In this document: positions 16,294 through 24,325 of the stretch, piece after piece
How positions within the stretch are numbered: the first letter of the stretch is position 1
Layout of the letters: each line of letters starts with the position of its first letter
From: Nitriliruptoraceae bacterium
GTDB taxonomy: Bacteria > Actinomycetota > Nitriliruptoria > Nitriliruptorales > Nitriliruptoraceae
Assembly: GCA_003558435.1 (NCBI GenBank)
Contig: PWLR01000063.1
Span: 1 to 64,000 of the forward strand
Direction: 5' to 3'
DNA: 64,000 nucleotides
The notes under the pieces: generated by a model
The model's input: only the letters and a program-made list of their open reading frames with translations
The model's database searches: none
What the model was told of the DNA's origin: nothing
Position numbers and translations under genes: made by a program

Positions 16294-17612
16294 GGGCCAC
16301 CTGCCCGACCGGCCAACAGATCCTGACCGGAACCCACGTCGAGCAGTTCACGCAGGTCGTAACCCGCAGCGCTCAGAGCGCGAGCGCACCGGACCGGTAC
16401 GGCGCCGGTCCAGCTCAACGGCCCGTCCGGGGTCGCGCGGTTGAACAGCTCGGTCACGGTGAAGGCGGTTGCCCCCTCCGCGGTCTGCTGCTCCTCGACG
16501 GCGATGACCTCGTTGACCTGCGGCACGTTGTCGACCCGCGAGCAGTGCACGACGATGTCGATCGCCTCCGTGACCAAGGAGTTCAACGCCGACATCGGCA
16601 GCTCGGAGCGCGTGTCCGCCAGTTGGCAGATGAAGCGCAGCCGCGACAACGCCTGGCGCGCCGATCCGGCATGGATCGTGGTGAAGCCCTTGACGCCCGA
16701 GGACAGGGTGAGCAGCAGCGGCAAGGCCTCGCGGTCGCGAACCTCACCAACGATGGCGACGTCGGGGGCCATGCGGAGGAACCCGGAGACCAACCGTCGC
16801 AGGTCGATCTCCGGTCGATCGGGCCGTCCGGCGCGGGTCTGCATCGAGGCGACGTTCGGCAACGGTACGTCGACCTCGAACACCTCCTCCGCGGTGACCA
16901 CGCGCAGGGCCGGGTCGAGTTCGGCGGTACAGCACGAGAGCAAGGTGGTCTTGCCGGCACCGGGGGGGCCGGCGAACACCGTGGAGAGCTTGGCCTTGGA
17001 GGTGGCGCGCAGGAACATCGCGACCTGGGCCGACATCATCCCGCGACCAGCGAGCTCGTCGAGGGACCGGAACGCGACGCCGGTGAACTTGCGCACGTTG
17101 ACGATGGTGTGCGAACCGCGACCGATGTCCCGGTGCACGATGTGCAGTCGCGCGCCGTCGTCGAGTTGCGCGTCCTGAAGGCCTTCCGAGGGGTCGAGCT
17201 TGCGATGCGAGGACGACGCGTCGTCGAGGATCTTGGTGAGGGTGCGCATGACGTGATCGTCGTCGTGGAACGCCTCGTCGTGGTAACCGGACACGCCCTC
17301 GTGCCGCTTGACGAAGATCTGGTCCGGGGCGTTGACCATGATCTCCCACACGTCGTCGTCGGCGAGCAGCGGCTCCATCGGTCCGTAACCGGTGAGGTTG
17401 CGCTCGGCCTTCTCCACCACCATCGCCGGATCCGGCAGGTCGTAGTCGCGGAGTCCGTGCTTGTGATCCATGCTCCAGCGGGCGACCTCGTCCTCCAACA
17501 GCTCGCGCAGCCGGGCCTCGGCGCCGTCACCGTCGATGTCGAGTGCCTCCTCCTTGGCGCGCTTCAGGACCAGTTGTTCGATCTCGACCAGGGGGGAGAC
17601 GAAAGCGCTCAC
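16290..17612 (-). CDS. tadA: Tad pilus assembly ATPase, TadA/CpaF family
   Basis: Hexameric secretion ATPase that powers Flp pilus assembly. GTG 17612 overlaps the upstream stop (GTGA), giving 440 residues; the frame is open to 18377 only as a shadow of the upstream gene. The N-terminal domain (to about 180) includes NLTGYGPMEPLLADDDVWEI and MVNAPDQIFV, hallmarks of CpaF. The core has Walker A GPPGAGKT (215-222), the Asp/His boxes around TAEEVFEVDVPLPNV and MAPDVAIVGEVRDREALPLL (Walker B), and TTIHAGSARQALSRL. All catalytic motifs are intact. Confidence 0.92.
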   Translation of the reverse strand: MSAFVSPLVEIEQLVLKRAKEEALDIDGDGAEARLRELLEDEVARWSMDHKHGLRDYDLPDPAMVVEKAERNLTGYGPMEPLLADDDVWEIMVNAPDQIFVKRHEGVSGYHDEAFHDDDHVMRTLTKILDDASSSHRKLDPSEGLQDAQLDDGARLHIVHRDIGRGSHTIVNVRKFTGVAFRSLDELAGRGMMSAQVAMFLRATSKAKLSTVFAGPPGAGKTTLLSCCTAELDPALRVVTAEEVFEVDVPLPNVASMQTRAGRPDRPEIDLRRLVSGFLRMAPDVAIVGEVRDREALPLLLTLSSGVKGFTTIHAGSARQALSRLRFICQLADTRSELPMSALNSLVTEAIDIVVHCSRVDNVPQVNEVIAVEEQQTAEGATAFTVTELFNRATPDGPLSWTGAVPVRCARALSAAGYDLRELLDVGSGQDLLAGRAGGP

Positions 17613-18955
17613 GGGTTCGGGTGCTCCTGGGTGGTGAAGGCGGACAGACTGCCGGGGACGATCCGCTCCGGATCGCTCGCGCCGGGTCGCTCCGCGGGAC
17701 CGGCGCGGTCGAGGACCGCGGCCACCCCGCGGGCGAGCATCCGCGCCATCGAGCCGGGCAACGCGACGCCGTCGCGCAAGGCGTCGTCGACCGACCGGTC
17801 GGTCACGTACAGCGGCGAGACGAGACCGGCCGCCGCCGTGCCGAGGCTGAACGACACGAGCGCGCTGAGGCCCCGGGTGAGTTCCGCCCGTGCGCGCGGC
17901 CCCCGTGGTGCGTGGTTGATGACCGGCAGCACACGCTCGGCTCGCACGCCGAATCCGACCACCTCGTCGATCGTGCGCACGAGCGCGAACAGGCCCTTCA
18001 TCGACGGTTCGCCCACGACCACGACGAGATCGGCGCGGGCCACGGTGGCCCGCGCGAGCAGGTTGCGCTCCTCGACGTCGGTCGAGCCGGTCTCCGATTC
18101 GCCCTCGAGGTCCGGATCGATGTCGGCGACCACCATGTCGGCGAGCCGCTGCAACGAATCCAGGGTGCTCTCCAGCGCCCGTGCACGGAGCGCGACCCAA
18201 TGCCGGGGGCGCCGCAGACCGAGCAGCAGCCGGTAGCCGCGGGCGGGCACCTCGAAGGTCTGATCGAGCAGGCTCGAGCGCGGTGGGGTGGCGGTGCGAT
18301 GCGCCTCGACGACCTCCTGGATACTCGGGACCACGACCCGCGAGTCGTGCAGCATCGCCTGGTCCGCGGTCCGGCACAGGTCCGCGAGCAGCACCTCGGG
18401 CGACCGGACACCGAGGAGCCGACGAGACGATGACCGGCGCCGTGCGAGTTCGCCATCACCGGCAGCAAGTCCCTGTGCCAAGGCGATGGCCACGGTCGAC
18501 GCGCCGGTGCCACCTGGCCCCGTGACGGCCACGAGGCGGCCGCGAGCTCCCAGGGCACCCGCGTCGATCGGGGTCGCGTCGTAGGTCGCGGAACCGACCG
18601 GCACCGACGTGGCCGCCAGTACCTCCAGAAGCTCGTCACGCGAGAAACGGGTCGCCATGACCGCTGCGACGCCGAGCTCTCGCCAGTCGCGCCGCTCCTG
18701 CTCGTCGATGACCAGCACCGACACCGACATCTCGGCCGCCAGCGCGATCAGGTCACGATCGACGCCGGGCAGCGAACCGTCCACCACCACCGCGGAGAAG
18801 GCCCGGCCGGACCGCAACCTGGCGCGGAGCTCGTCGATGCTGACACACCGGACGAATTCGCACGGCAGCATGGCGGACGTGGCCCATGTGCCGATCGTGC
18901 GGAACCAGTCCGCGCGAGCCTGGGCCAGACCGAGCAGGACGTAGCGCTCCGCCAT
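17609..18955 (-). CDS. TadZ/CpaE-like pilus localisation protein with degenerate P-loop
   Basis: 448 residues. An N-terminal receiver-like domain (about 1-120) is followed by a MinD/ParA-type ATPase fold starting RGRLVAVTGPGGTGAST. The deviant Walker A of this family normally reads KGGxGK[S/T]; here both lysines are replaced (Pro147 and Ala152), so ATP hydrolysis is doubtful. The remaining fold is visible: DMVVADIDPDLEG, LLARATVARADLVVVVGEPS, RVLPVINHAPRGPRARAEL. TadZ proteins place the pilus machine in the cell, and ATPase-poor versions are known. The start shares one base with the cpaB stop (TGATG), and the stop overlaps tadA. Confidence 0.82.
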   Translation of the reverse strand: MAERYVLLGLAQARADWFRTIGTWATSAMLPCEFVRCVSIDELRARLRSGRAFSAVVVDGSLPGVDRDLIALAAEMSVSVLVIDEQERRDWRELGVAAVMATRFSRDELLEVLAATSVPVGSATYDATPIDAGALGARGRLVAVTGPGGTGASTVAIALAQGLAAGDGELARRRSSSRRLLGVRSPEVLLADLCRTADQAMLHDSRVVVPSIQEVVEAHRTATPPRSSLLDQTFEVPARGYRLLLGLRRPRHWVALRARALESTLDSLQRLADMVVADIDPDLEGESETGSTDVEERNLLARATVARADLVVVVGEPSMKGLFALVRTIDEVVGFGVRAERVLPVINHAPRGPRARAELTRGLSALVSFSLGTAAAGLVSPLYVTDRSVDDALRDGVALPGSMARMLARGVAAVLDRAGPAERPGASDPERIVPGSLSAFTTQEHPNP

Positions 18956-19836
18956 CAGCCTGCATCCCGACCGTCGGCAGCATCCGTCGCGCCGGCATCG
19001 TCGGTCGCCTCGTTCGGCGATGGCGGTAGATCGGCGTCTGCCCCCAGACCGGGAGAGCTCGAGGTCGCCGGATCGGGCACAGGGCCCGGCGCGGCGGGAT
19101 CCGCCCGGAACGGTCCCGGCGCGGCATCGCCCTGGTCAGGGGTTGCGGTCGAGCGCGTGACGAAGACCGCGGCCGTGTTGATGGCATGACCCAGTGCCTG
19201 GACCTCGGCGAGCTCCGTGACCGCCACGGTGAGCACGACCTCGGATGCCGTGCCCAGTGGGCCCCCGTCGGGGCCGGTGACCCGCAACAGCGGAACCCCC
19301 CGCACGATGTAGGCCGTGTACGCCGAATCCGAGGAGCCGTAGGTCGCCAGCACATCGACGCGTTCACCGGGTCGGAGGGTTCCGCCGACCGCGGCATTGC
19401 GCGGGAGCGCCAGCGAGAGCGTCTGCGCGGGAGCGACGCCACCATCGTCGACCACCGCGGTGCGCGTCACGAGGTCACCTCGGCTGAGCGGAGCAACCAG
19501 GACCCGACCGATCAGGCCGTCCAACTCCTCGACCGGGATGGCGCGCTCGCGAAGCGGTGAGGCGAGTTCCACCGTCAGGCTGCCGAAGACCTCCCGGAGC
19601 TCCTCACCGTTGGCGAACCGGGTGCCCGGCTCGACGGGTTCCGTGGCGACGAGGTAGCTCGTCGTAGGCTCGGCCGTCGCGTTGAGATAGGCCGCGAAGG
19701 TCGCCACGGCCGCCGCTGTCACCAAGAGGGCGCCGACCACGGCGCGCCCGCCGGGCAGGCTGCGTGCGCGCCGGACCCGACGCCCGGTGCCCTCACCGCC
19801 CCGCGGCCCTCGACCCGCGTCGGGCGTACTCGTCAT
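18955..19836 (-). CDS. cpaB: Flp pilus assembly protein CpaB/RcpC (SAF domain)
   Basis: 293 residues from ATG 19836; the frame extends to 19947 without a family match. After a basic N-terminus, one transmembrane helix (about 35-55) is followed by a SAF domain beginning SYLVATEPVEPGTRFANGEE and containing RGDLVTRTAVV, then a beta-rich region with LSLALPRNAAVGGTLRPGER, VDVLATYG and YIVRGVPLLRV, as in CpaB/RcpC. The last 60 residues are a low-complexity Pro/Ala/Asp tail. First gene of the tad operon; the operon promoter should lie in 19837-19990, with no obvious sigma-70 pair seen. Confidence 0.86.
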   Translation of the reverse strand: MTSTPDAGRGPRGGEGTGRRVRRARSLPGGRAVVGALLVTAAAVATFAAYLNATAEPTTSYLVATEPVEPGTRFANGEELREVFGSLTVELASPLRERAIPVEELDGLIGRVLVAPLSRGDLVTRTAVVDDGGVAPAQTLSLALPRNAAVGGTLRPGERVDVLATYGSSDSAYTAYIVRGVPLLRVTGPDGGPLGTASEVVLTVAVTELAEVQALGHAINTAAVFVTRSTATPDQGDAAPGPFRADPAAPGPVPDPATSSSPGLGADADLPPSPNEATDDAGATDAADGRDAG

Positions 19837-19987
19837 GGTTCCCACGTCGGCCACCCAGCGCCCCCCGGAGATGCCCGCAGCCCCACGCCGCGATCGGTCG
19901 TCCGACCAGAAGCTACCCGGCTGCAGCGGCCTGAGGTACCCCGACATGCATTCACCGCCGCCAGTCGCACGGGATGGAAGGGGGCCG

Positions 19988-20016
19988 TGGACAGTTCTAG
20001 AACCACAAGGTAACCT
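19988..20016 (+). promoter_or_regulatory. promoter of the BldC-like gene with palindrome in the spacer
   Basis: TGGACA (-35, 19988-19993), a 17-bp spacer and TAACCT (-10, 20011-20016) lie 24 bp before ATG 20040. The first ten bases of the spacer are a perfect palindrome, GTTCTAGAAC (19994-20003), placed where a bound repressor would block RNA polymerase. Confidence 0.6.
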
Positions 20017-20039
20017 CGACGCATCCTGGAGGGCATGAG

Positions 20040-20294
20040 ATGAGCCGTGAAGAGATCACCTGGCTGAGCACCCGAGAAGCGGCGCGGCAGCTCGGCATCA
20101 CCACACGCACGCTGTATCGACTCATCGACGGGGGACAGATCCCCGCTTACAAGTTCGGGCGCGTGATCCGCCTGCAGGAGGCGGAGGTCGACACCTTCAT
20201 CCAGTCGGCGCGGATCGAGCCGGGCGCGCTGGAGCACCTCTATGCCGACGCCAACCCCGCCTCCGAGTCCGAACCGGAGCCCGAGGAGCAGTAG
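20040..20294 (+). CDS. BldC-like / excisionase-family helix-turn-helix regulator
   Basis: 84 residues, start supported by GGAGG eight bases upstream. It is one winged MerR/excisionase-type HTH (HTH_17): WLSTREAARQLGITTRTLYR, then LIDGGQIPAYKFGRVIRLQE and AEVDTFIQSARI, the layout of BldC and other small actinobacterial excisionase-like regulators. A short acidic tail (SESEPEPEEQ) follows. It is divergent from the tad operon (204 bp between starts), so it is a plausible regulator of the pilus genes; that is inference from position. A phage or integrase context that would suggest a true excisionase is absent. Confidence 0.85.
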   Translation: MSREEITWLSTREAARQLGITTRTLYRLIDGGQIPAYKFGRVIRLQEAEVDTFIQSARIEPGALEHLYADANPASESEPEPEEQ

Positions 20295-20342
20295 GCCGAA
20301 GCGGTCAGCAGGCCGAAGCGGGCAGTAGGCCGAAGCGGTAGC
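20293..20342. repeat. 17-bp tandem direct repeat, 3 copies
   Basis: Three near-identical units beginning AGGCCGAAGCGG (20293-20309, 20310-20326, 20327-20342) start at the stop codon of the BldC-like gene and fill the gap to the convergent gene at 20378. Confidence 0.85.
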
Positions 20343-20377
20343 TCGGCCCGAGCCGTGATCGATCTCGTCGATCGTCC

Positions 20378-20938
20378 TCATCCCGCCGGCACCACGATCT
20401 CACGGATCGCCCCAACCGGCAGGTAGACGATCGGGCGGCCGTGTCCCGACATCCTGACGGTGACGATGTCCTCCCCGAGCCCGACGATCGTTCCGGACAC
20501 CGGATCGACCGTCTCGCGCAGGCCGAGCACCAGTTCGGGTTCGTCTTCGAGCACCAGGGCCAAGGCCTCGACGAGCGTTCGGTCCTGTGAGCGTTCCCGG
20601 TCCCCCATGGCCACCGGAGCGACGCTGCCCGGTTCCGGCCGCACCGAACGGAGCGTGTCGGCGGCGAGCAGCACGGTCGTGGCGTTCGCCAGGCGCAGCG
20701 CCACGTGATCGATCCCGACCGCCAGCAAGACCCCGCGGTGCACGAGGTCCCCCGCCGTGCGCACCACCACGTGCTCCTCACGCTCCGCGAGGTCGCGCAT
20801 CGTGCCCTGCCAGGTCGCGACCTCGACGGCACGTGCACGTCGGTCGCGTTCGCGCCCCCGCGCCGCGACCGCGTCGCGCAACGTCGCCCCATCCGTGAGT
20901 TCGACGAACGGATCCGGTTCCGGTGGCCGCCAGGTCAT
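20378..20938 (-). CDS. conserved-type hypothetical protein
   Basis: 186 residues, cytosolic: no signal or membrane segment. The N-terminal 60 residues are charged and helical (AARGRERDRRARAVEVATWQ); the rest looks like two small beta-barrel units (EEHVVVRTAGDLVHRGVLLA, VGIDHVALRL, and TIVGLGEDIVTVRMSG with IVYLPVGAIREIVVP). The repeated strand-turn-strand pattern recalls PRC-barrel or Sm-like folds, but I do not recognise a family. The start overlaps the stop of the LysM gene by four bases, so the pair is co-translated next to the Tad pilus locus. Confidence 0.75.
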   Translation of the reverse strand: MTWRPPEPDPFVELTDGATLRDAVAARGRERDRRARAVEVATWQGTMRDLAEREEHVVVRTAGDLVHRGVLLAVGIDHVALRLANATTVLLAADTLRSVRPEPGSVAPVAMGDRERSQDRTLVEALALVLEDEPELVLGLRETVDPVSGTIVGLGEDIVTVRMSGHGRPIVYLPVGAIREIVVPAG

Positions 20939-22014
20939 CTCCCGCTCACGGCGACCGACCCGACCGACCCGGGTGACCCGGGAGAGGGCACCGTCAACAC
21001 CTGGCCCGGGAAGATCAGGTCCGGGTTGTCGTGGTCGACGAGCCGATCCCGATTGGCCTGCACCAACCGTTCCCAGTGGACCGCCGTCTCGACCTCGGTG
21101 GGCCGTCGGCCGAGGCGCTCGGACAGTGAGTGCTCCGCGATGCTCCAGAACGACTCGCCGGCAACGACCAGGTGCTCACCTTCGACGGCGGACGTGGAGC
21201 GTTCTGGCGTACCCGGTTCCCGCGCCGCATCCCCGGGGGCGGCCTCGTCGGGATGGGCATCGTCATCATCCGAGCCCGGCTCCACGGTGGCCCCTGACGC
21301 GTCGGTGGCGTCCCCGTCGGGGTCGGCATCGCCCGCGGCAGCCCGCTCCTTGGCACGGTCGAGGAGTTCCAGTGGAAGCGGTCGACCCTCCCCCTCGACG
21401 TGTTCGAGGGTGATCCGCTCGTCGTCCCCGAGCGCCGCGAGAGCGATGTTCGCGGCCGGTATCGCCGGTCCCACAGCCTCGTCGCCGGCGACCTGGAGGG
21501 TGATCGTCGAGCTGTCGCGTGCCTGGGGATCCGAGGGCGACACCGAAGATGCGACCATCGCGGTGGCGAGCGAGATCCCGAGGGCACCCTGCAGGATCCG
21601 GCGGAGCGCGGGCACGGTGATCGCGTCAGCGATGCGGACGAGGCTGGCCGCACGGAACAGACGCGCCAGGATCCCGATCGAGGTCGCACCGACCAGGTAC
21701 CAACTGAGCCCCAGGACCAGCAACCGCAGGACCGCGAACGTGGCGACCAACGGGTCCCGTCCATCTGCCCAGAGGACCCAGGCCGAGGGATCGAGCGGTG
21801 GCGCCGCCAGGGGCCCGTTGCCGATGGCGTGGAACAGCCAGGTGCCGACGACCAAGGCGCCGACCCAGAGCGCGAGACCCATCCGCGCCGCCCGCCGGGC
21901 ACGACGCTCGCGCCCATCCGCGGACCCGTGGTCATCGCCCGTGGCGGCCGACGCGAGGGCCGTGCCTGCACCGGGGAAGCTCACTTCCGTCCCCTGCGGT
22001 CGTTGCCCGGCCAT
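20935..22014 (-). CDS. membrane protein with C-terminal LysM domain
   Basis: 359 residues from ATG 22014, supported by GGGGAG five to six bases upstream and by the promoter at 22042-22070. A polar N-terminus (to about 45) is followed by two or three transmembrane helices (about 48-66, 90-115, 140-160), a long acidic linker (GDADPDGDATDASGATVEPG onward) and a C-terminal LysM-like domain starting GEHLVVAGESFWSIAEHSLS with ANRDRLVDHDNPDLIFPGQV, typical of LysM proteins that bind peptidoglycan glycans. It probably ties the membrane to the wall. Co-translated with 20378-20938. Confidence 0.82.
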   Translation of the reverse strand: MAGQRPQGTEVSFPGAGTALASAATGDDHGSADGRERRARRAARMGLALWVGALVVGTWLFHAIGNGPLAAPPLDPSAWVLWADGRDPLVATFAVLRLLVLGLSWYLVGATSIGILARLFRAASLVRIADAITVPALRRILQGALGISLATAMVASSVSPSDPQARDSSTITLQVAGDEAVGPAIPAANIALAALGDDERITLEHVEGEGRPLPLELLDRAKERAAAGDADPDGDATDASGATVEPGSDDDDAHPDEAAPGDAAREPGTPERSTSAVEGEHLVVAGESFWSIAEHSLSERLGRRPTEVETAVHWERLVQANRDRLVDHDNPDLIFPGQVLTVPSPGSPGSVGSVAVSGR

Positions 22015-22041
22015 TGTGGCTCCCCGTTGCACTCGATGCAC

Positions 22042-22070
22042 ACCATACCCTTCCAATCCTCTTCGCTCAA
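22042..22070 (-). promoter_or_regulatory. sigma-70-like promoter of the LysM gene
   Basis: On the minus strand TTGAGC (22065-22070) and TATGGT (22042-22047) are separated by exactly 17 bp. The -10 lies 27 bp before ATG 22014. It is the best consensus promoter noticed in the window. Confidence 0.65.
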
Positions 22071-22145
22071 GAGTGGTTCCCACCATCCGGGGACGAGGGG
22101 TGAGTAGTCTCCGGCAGGTATCAGGGAGACGGACGGGGGTGTGCC

Positions 22146-23717
22146 ATGGTCACCGAGGTGCCGGGCTACACCCTGCGGGAACCCCTCGGCGCGGGCTCGA
22201 CGTCGCTGGTCTGGCGGGGCGAGGCGGTCGGGTCGCCAGGTCGTGTCCTGGCCATCAAGGTCGTGCACCACGTCATCGACCGCGCCGCGAGTGCCGCCCT
22301 GCACCACGAACATGAGGTCCTCGGCCGGCTGTCACACCCAAGCATCCTGCCCATCGTCGCCATCGTCGCCACGAGTGACGGCCTCGCCCTCGTCATGCCC
22401 TACGCCTCCCGCGGATCGCTGGCGACGACATTGGCCCACCAGCAGGGAGGGTTGTCCCCAGGTGTGGTCGCACGGATCGGTGCGCGGCTGGCCTCGGCGC
22501 TCGCGGCCATGCACGGGGCCGGCGTCGTGCACGGCGGCATCAAGCCCGCCAACGTGCTGTTCGACCGGGAAGGTCAGCCCCTGCTCGCCGATGCGGGCAT
22601 GGCCCGACTCCGCGGCGACGCGCCCACCGTCGTCGGGGCCGCCGAGCACATCGACGCGGAGCTGGTAGACGGTGGCGAACCCGACGCACGCAGCGACCTG
22701 TACACACTCGGGGCCACGCTCTACGAGGCGTTGGCCGGTGTCCCGCCCGACGCCGGCTCCACCACCGCGCAGGCCGCCGCCGGAAGCGCCCGGTTCGTTC
22801 CTCTGGCCGACCGTGTGGAGGCGCCCCGTTCGCTGACCACGGCCATCGAGGCCGCGCTCTCGCGAGATCTGCCGGATCGGTGGGACGGCGCCCACGGGTT
22901 CGCAGCGGAACTCGAGGAGATCCGGCGTGCGATCGCGGACGCCGACCCTCCGCCCCGTTCCATCCCGACCGATGGATGCGCCGGGGTACTCGGCGCGGTT
23001 CCGAGCGCGACCCGGCCCGCCAGAGCGAACCGCATCCGAAGGCCCGCCGCATCGCCACCACCGAACGTGGCCAAGCCGTCGAAGGCGGCGCGGGGAACGC
23101 TCGCATCCGCCGCCCCCGGCGACGATACCCCCGTCCCACGCCGCGCCCCACGCCGCGTCCCACGCATGCTGCTCGTGGCCGCGGCGATCGTGGTCGTGCC
23201 CACCGGTATCGCGATCACCTCCGTCCTGGGGCACGGCCCCGTCGACACCGTCGACACCGAGACCGATGACACCGCCACCGTCGGCCCCGCCGGTCCGACC
23301 GCCGTCACCGAGCCCCTCACCACCCTTCGTGAGACCGCTCCGTTGTGCGCGGGGCTCCGCGTTCCGGACGACGGACGCGAGATCCTGCTCGCGGACGTCG
23401 AGGGGGCGGGGTGCAGCACGGTGATCGCATGGGATGGCCGACGCATGGAGGTCATCGGTGCCGACGGCTCGGCCGAGCGCTACGACCTCGGCGCCGGACC
23501 CGACGACGTGTTGCGGTTCGGCGACTGGAGTTGTGACGGCCGGGACGCACCTGCGCTGTACCGGCCCGCTGACGGCCGGCTGTTCACCTTCGACGAGATC
23601 GCCGGCCCCGGCGAGGAGACCAGCGTCACCGGCCGCCCGACCGGGGTGGCCGGCGGCAGCCCGACGGTCGTCACCGACGCCGAGGGCTGCGACCGGATGG
23701 AGGTCGCGCCCTCGTGA
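22146..23717 (+). CDS. membrane-anchored serine/threonine protein kinase-like protein, probable pseudokinase
   Basis: 523 residues: kinase-like domain (8-265), Pro/Arg linker, one transmembrane helix (about 341-362) and an extracytoplasmic domain (about 395-523). The kinase part has a glycine loop (LGAGSTS), the ATP-binding Lys38 in LAIK, and the DFG Asp as DAG (149-151). The catalytic HRD is VHGGIKPANVL, so the general-base Asp is Gly131, while Lys133 and Asn136 remain. Catalysis is therefore doubtful and the protein may be an ATP-binding sensor. The outer domain has FGDWSCDGRDAPALYRPADG, resembling the DWxCDG repeats of actinobacterial surface proteins. It overlaps the next gene by GTGA. 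Confidence 0.85.
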   Translation: MVTEVPGYTLREPLGAGSTSLVWRGEAVGSPGRVLAIKVVHHVIDRAASAALHHEHEVLGRLSHPSILPIVAIVATSDGLALVMPYASRGSLATTLAHQQGGLSPGVVARIGARLASALAAMHGAGVVHGGIKPANVLFDREGQPLLADAGMARLRGDAPTVVGAAEHIDAELVDGGEPDARSDLYTLGATLYEALAGVPPDAGSTTAQAAAGSARFVPLADRVEAPRSLTTAIEAALSRDLPDRWDGAHGFAAELEEIRRAIADADPPPRSIPTDGCAGVLGAVPSATRPARANRIRRPAASPPPNVAKPSKAARGTLASAAPGDDTPVPRRAPRRVPRMLLVAAAIVVVPTGIAITSVLGHGPVDTVDTETDDTATVGPAGPTAVTEPLTTLRETAPLCAGLRVPDDGREILLADVEGAGCSTVIAWDGRRMEVIGADGSAERYDLGAGPDDVLRFGDWSCDGRDAPALYRPADGRLFTFDEIAGPGEETSVTGRPTGVAGGSPTVVTDAEGCDRMEVAPS

Positions 23718-24265
23718 TCGACGGCCTACCCGACGGACCGCCACCGGACCGCCCAGGTCCGCTGCGCATCGTGGTGATCGCCGATACCCACCTGCGACGT
23801 TCGTGGCCCAACCGTCGCCTGCCCGAGGCCGCCAGGCGAGTGCTCGCGACCGCCGACGTCATCCTCCACGCCGGCGACATCACCCAGGCCGAGCACCTCG
23901 ACGACCTGGCCCTGCATGCCCCGGTCCACGCCGTCCTCGGCAACAACGACCCGGAACTCCGCGGTGTCCTCCCGGAGACCCTGGAGCTGGACCTCGCGGG
24001 GGTGCGTATCGCCATGATCCACGACAGCGGACCCGCCCGTGGACGCGAGGCTCGCCTGCACGAGCGGTTCCCGGACGCGGACGTGGTCGTGTTCGGCCAC
24101 AGCCACATCCCGTGGAACGCCGCGGGCGAGGCCGGGCAACTGCTGTTCAACCCCGGCTCACCCACCGAACGGCGCCGTCAACCGCACCGGACCATCGGGG
24201 TGCTGGAGCTCGCGGACGGCCGGGTCGTCGCCGCCCACATCGAGGTGGTCGACGACCCGAGGTAG
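23714..24265 (+). CDS. metallophosphoesterase, YfcE/MJ0936-type phosphodiesterase
   Basis: 183 residues from GTG 23714, overlapping the kinase-like gene stop by four bases. All calcineurin-like metal motifs are present in order: IADTH, HAGDI, GNNDPE, MIHDSG and GHSHIPW. These coordinate two metal ions (often Mn2+), and the size fits the small YfcE/MJ0936 branch that cleaves phosphodiester bonds in vitro; the physiological substrate is generally unknown. The protein is cytosolic. Co-translation with a kinase-like receptor is notable, but a joint phosphosignalling role would be inference. Confidence 0.88.
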   Translation: MIDGLPDGPPPDRPGPLRIVVIADTHLRRSWPNRRLPEAARRVLATADVILHAGDITQAEHLDDLALHAPVHAVLGNNDPELRGVLPETLELDLAGVRIAMIHDSGPARGREARLHERFPDADVVVFGHSHIPWNAAGEAGQLLFNPGSPTERRRQPHRTIGVLELADGRVVAAHIEVVDDPR

Positions 24266-24325
24266 CGAACTGGAGCGACCCGAGCGCGGCCGCGGGAAGC
24301 GCACGACGCGAGGACCGCAACCCCC

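Noticed and set aside
16290-18377. 695-residue TadA with a long N-terminal extension
   Set aside because: The extension is an arginine-rich shadow of the TadZ gene; GTG 17612 gives the normal CpaF start and a four-base overlap.
19994-20003. GTTCTAGAAC as a LexA box
   Set aside because: The arm order is GTTC...GAAC, the reverse of the GAAC...GTTC consensus. Kept only as a general palindrome.
20040-20294. Prophage excisionase
   Set aside because: There is no integrase, attachment site or phage gene nearby; the size and context fit a BldC-like regulator better.
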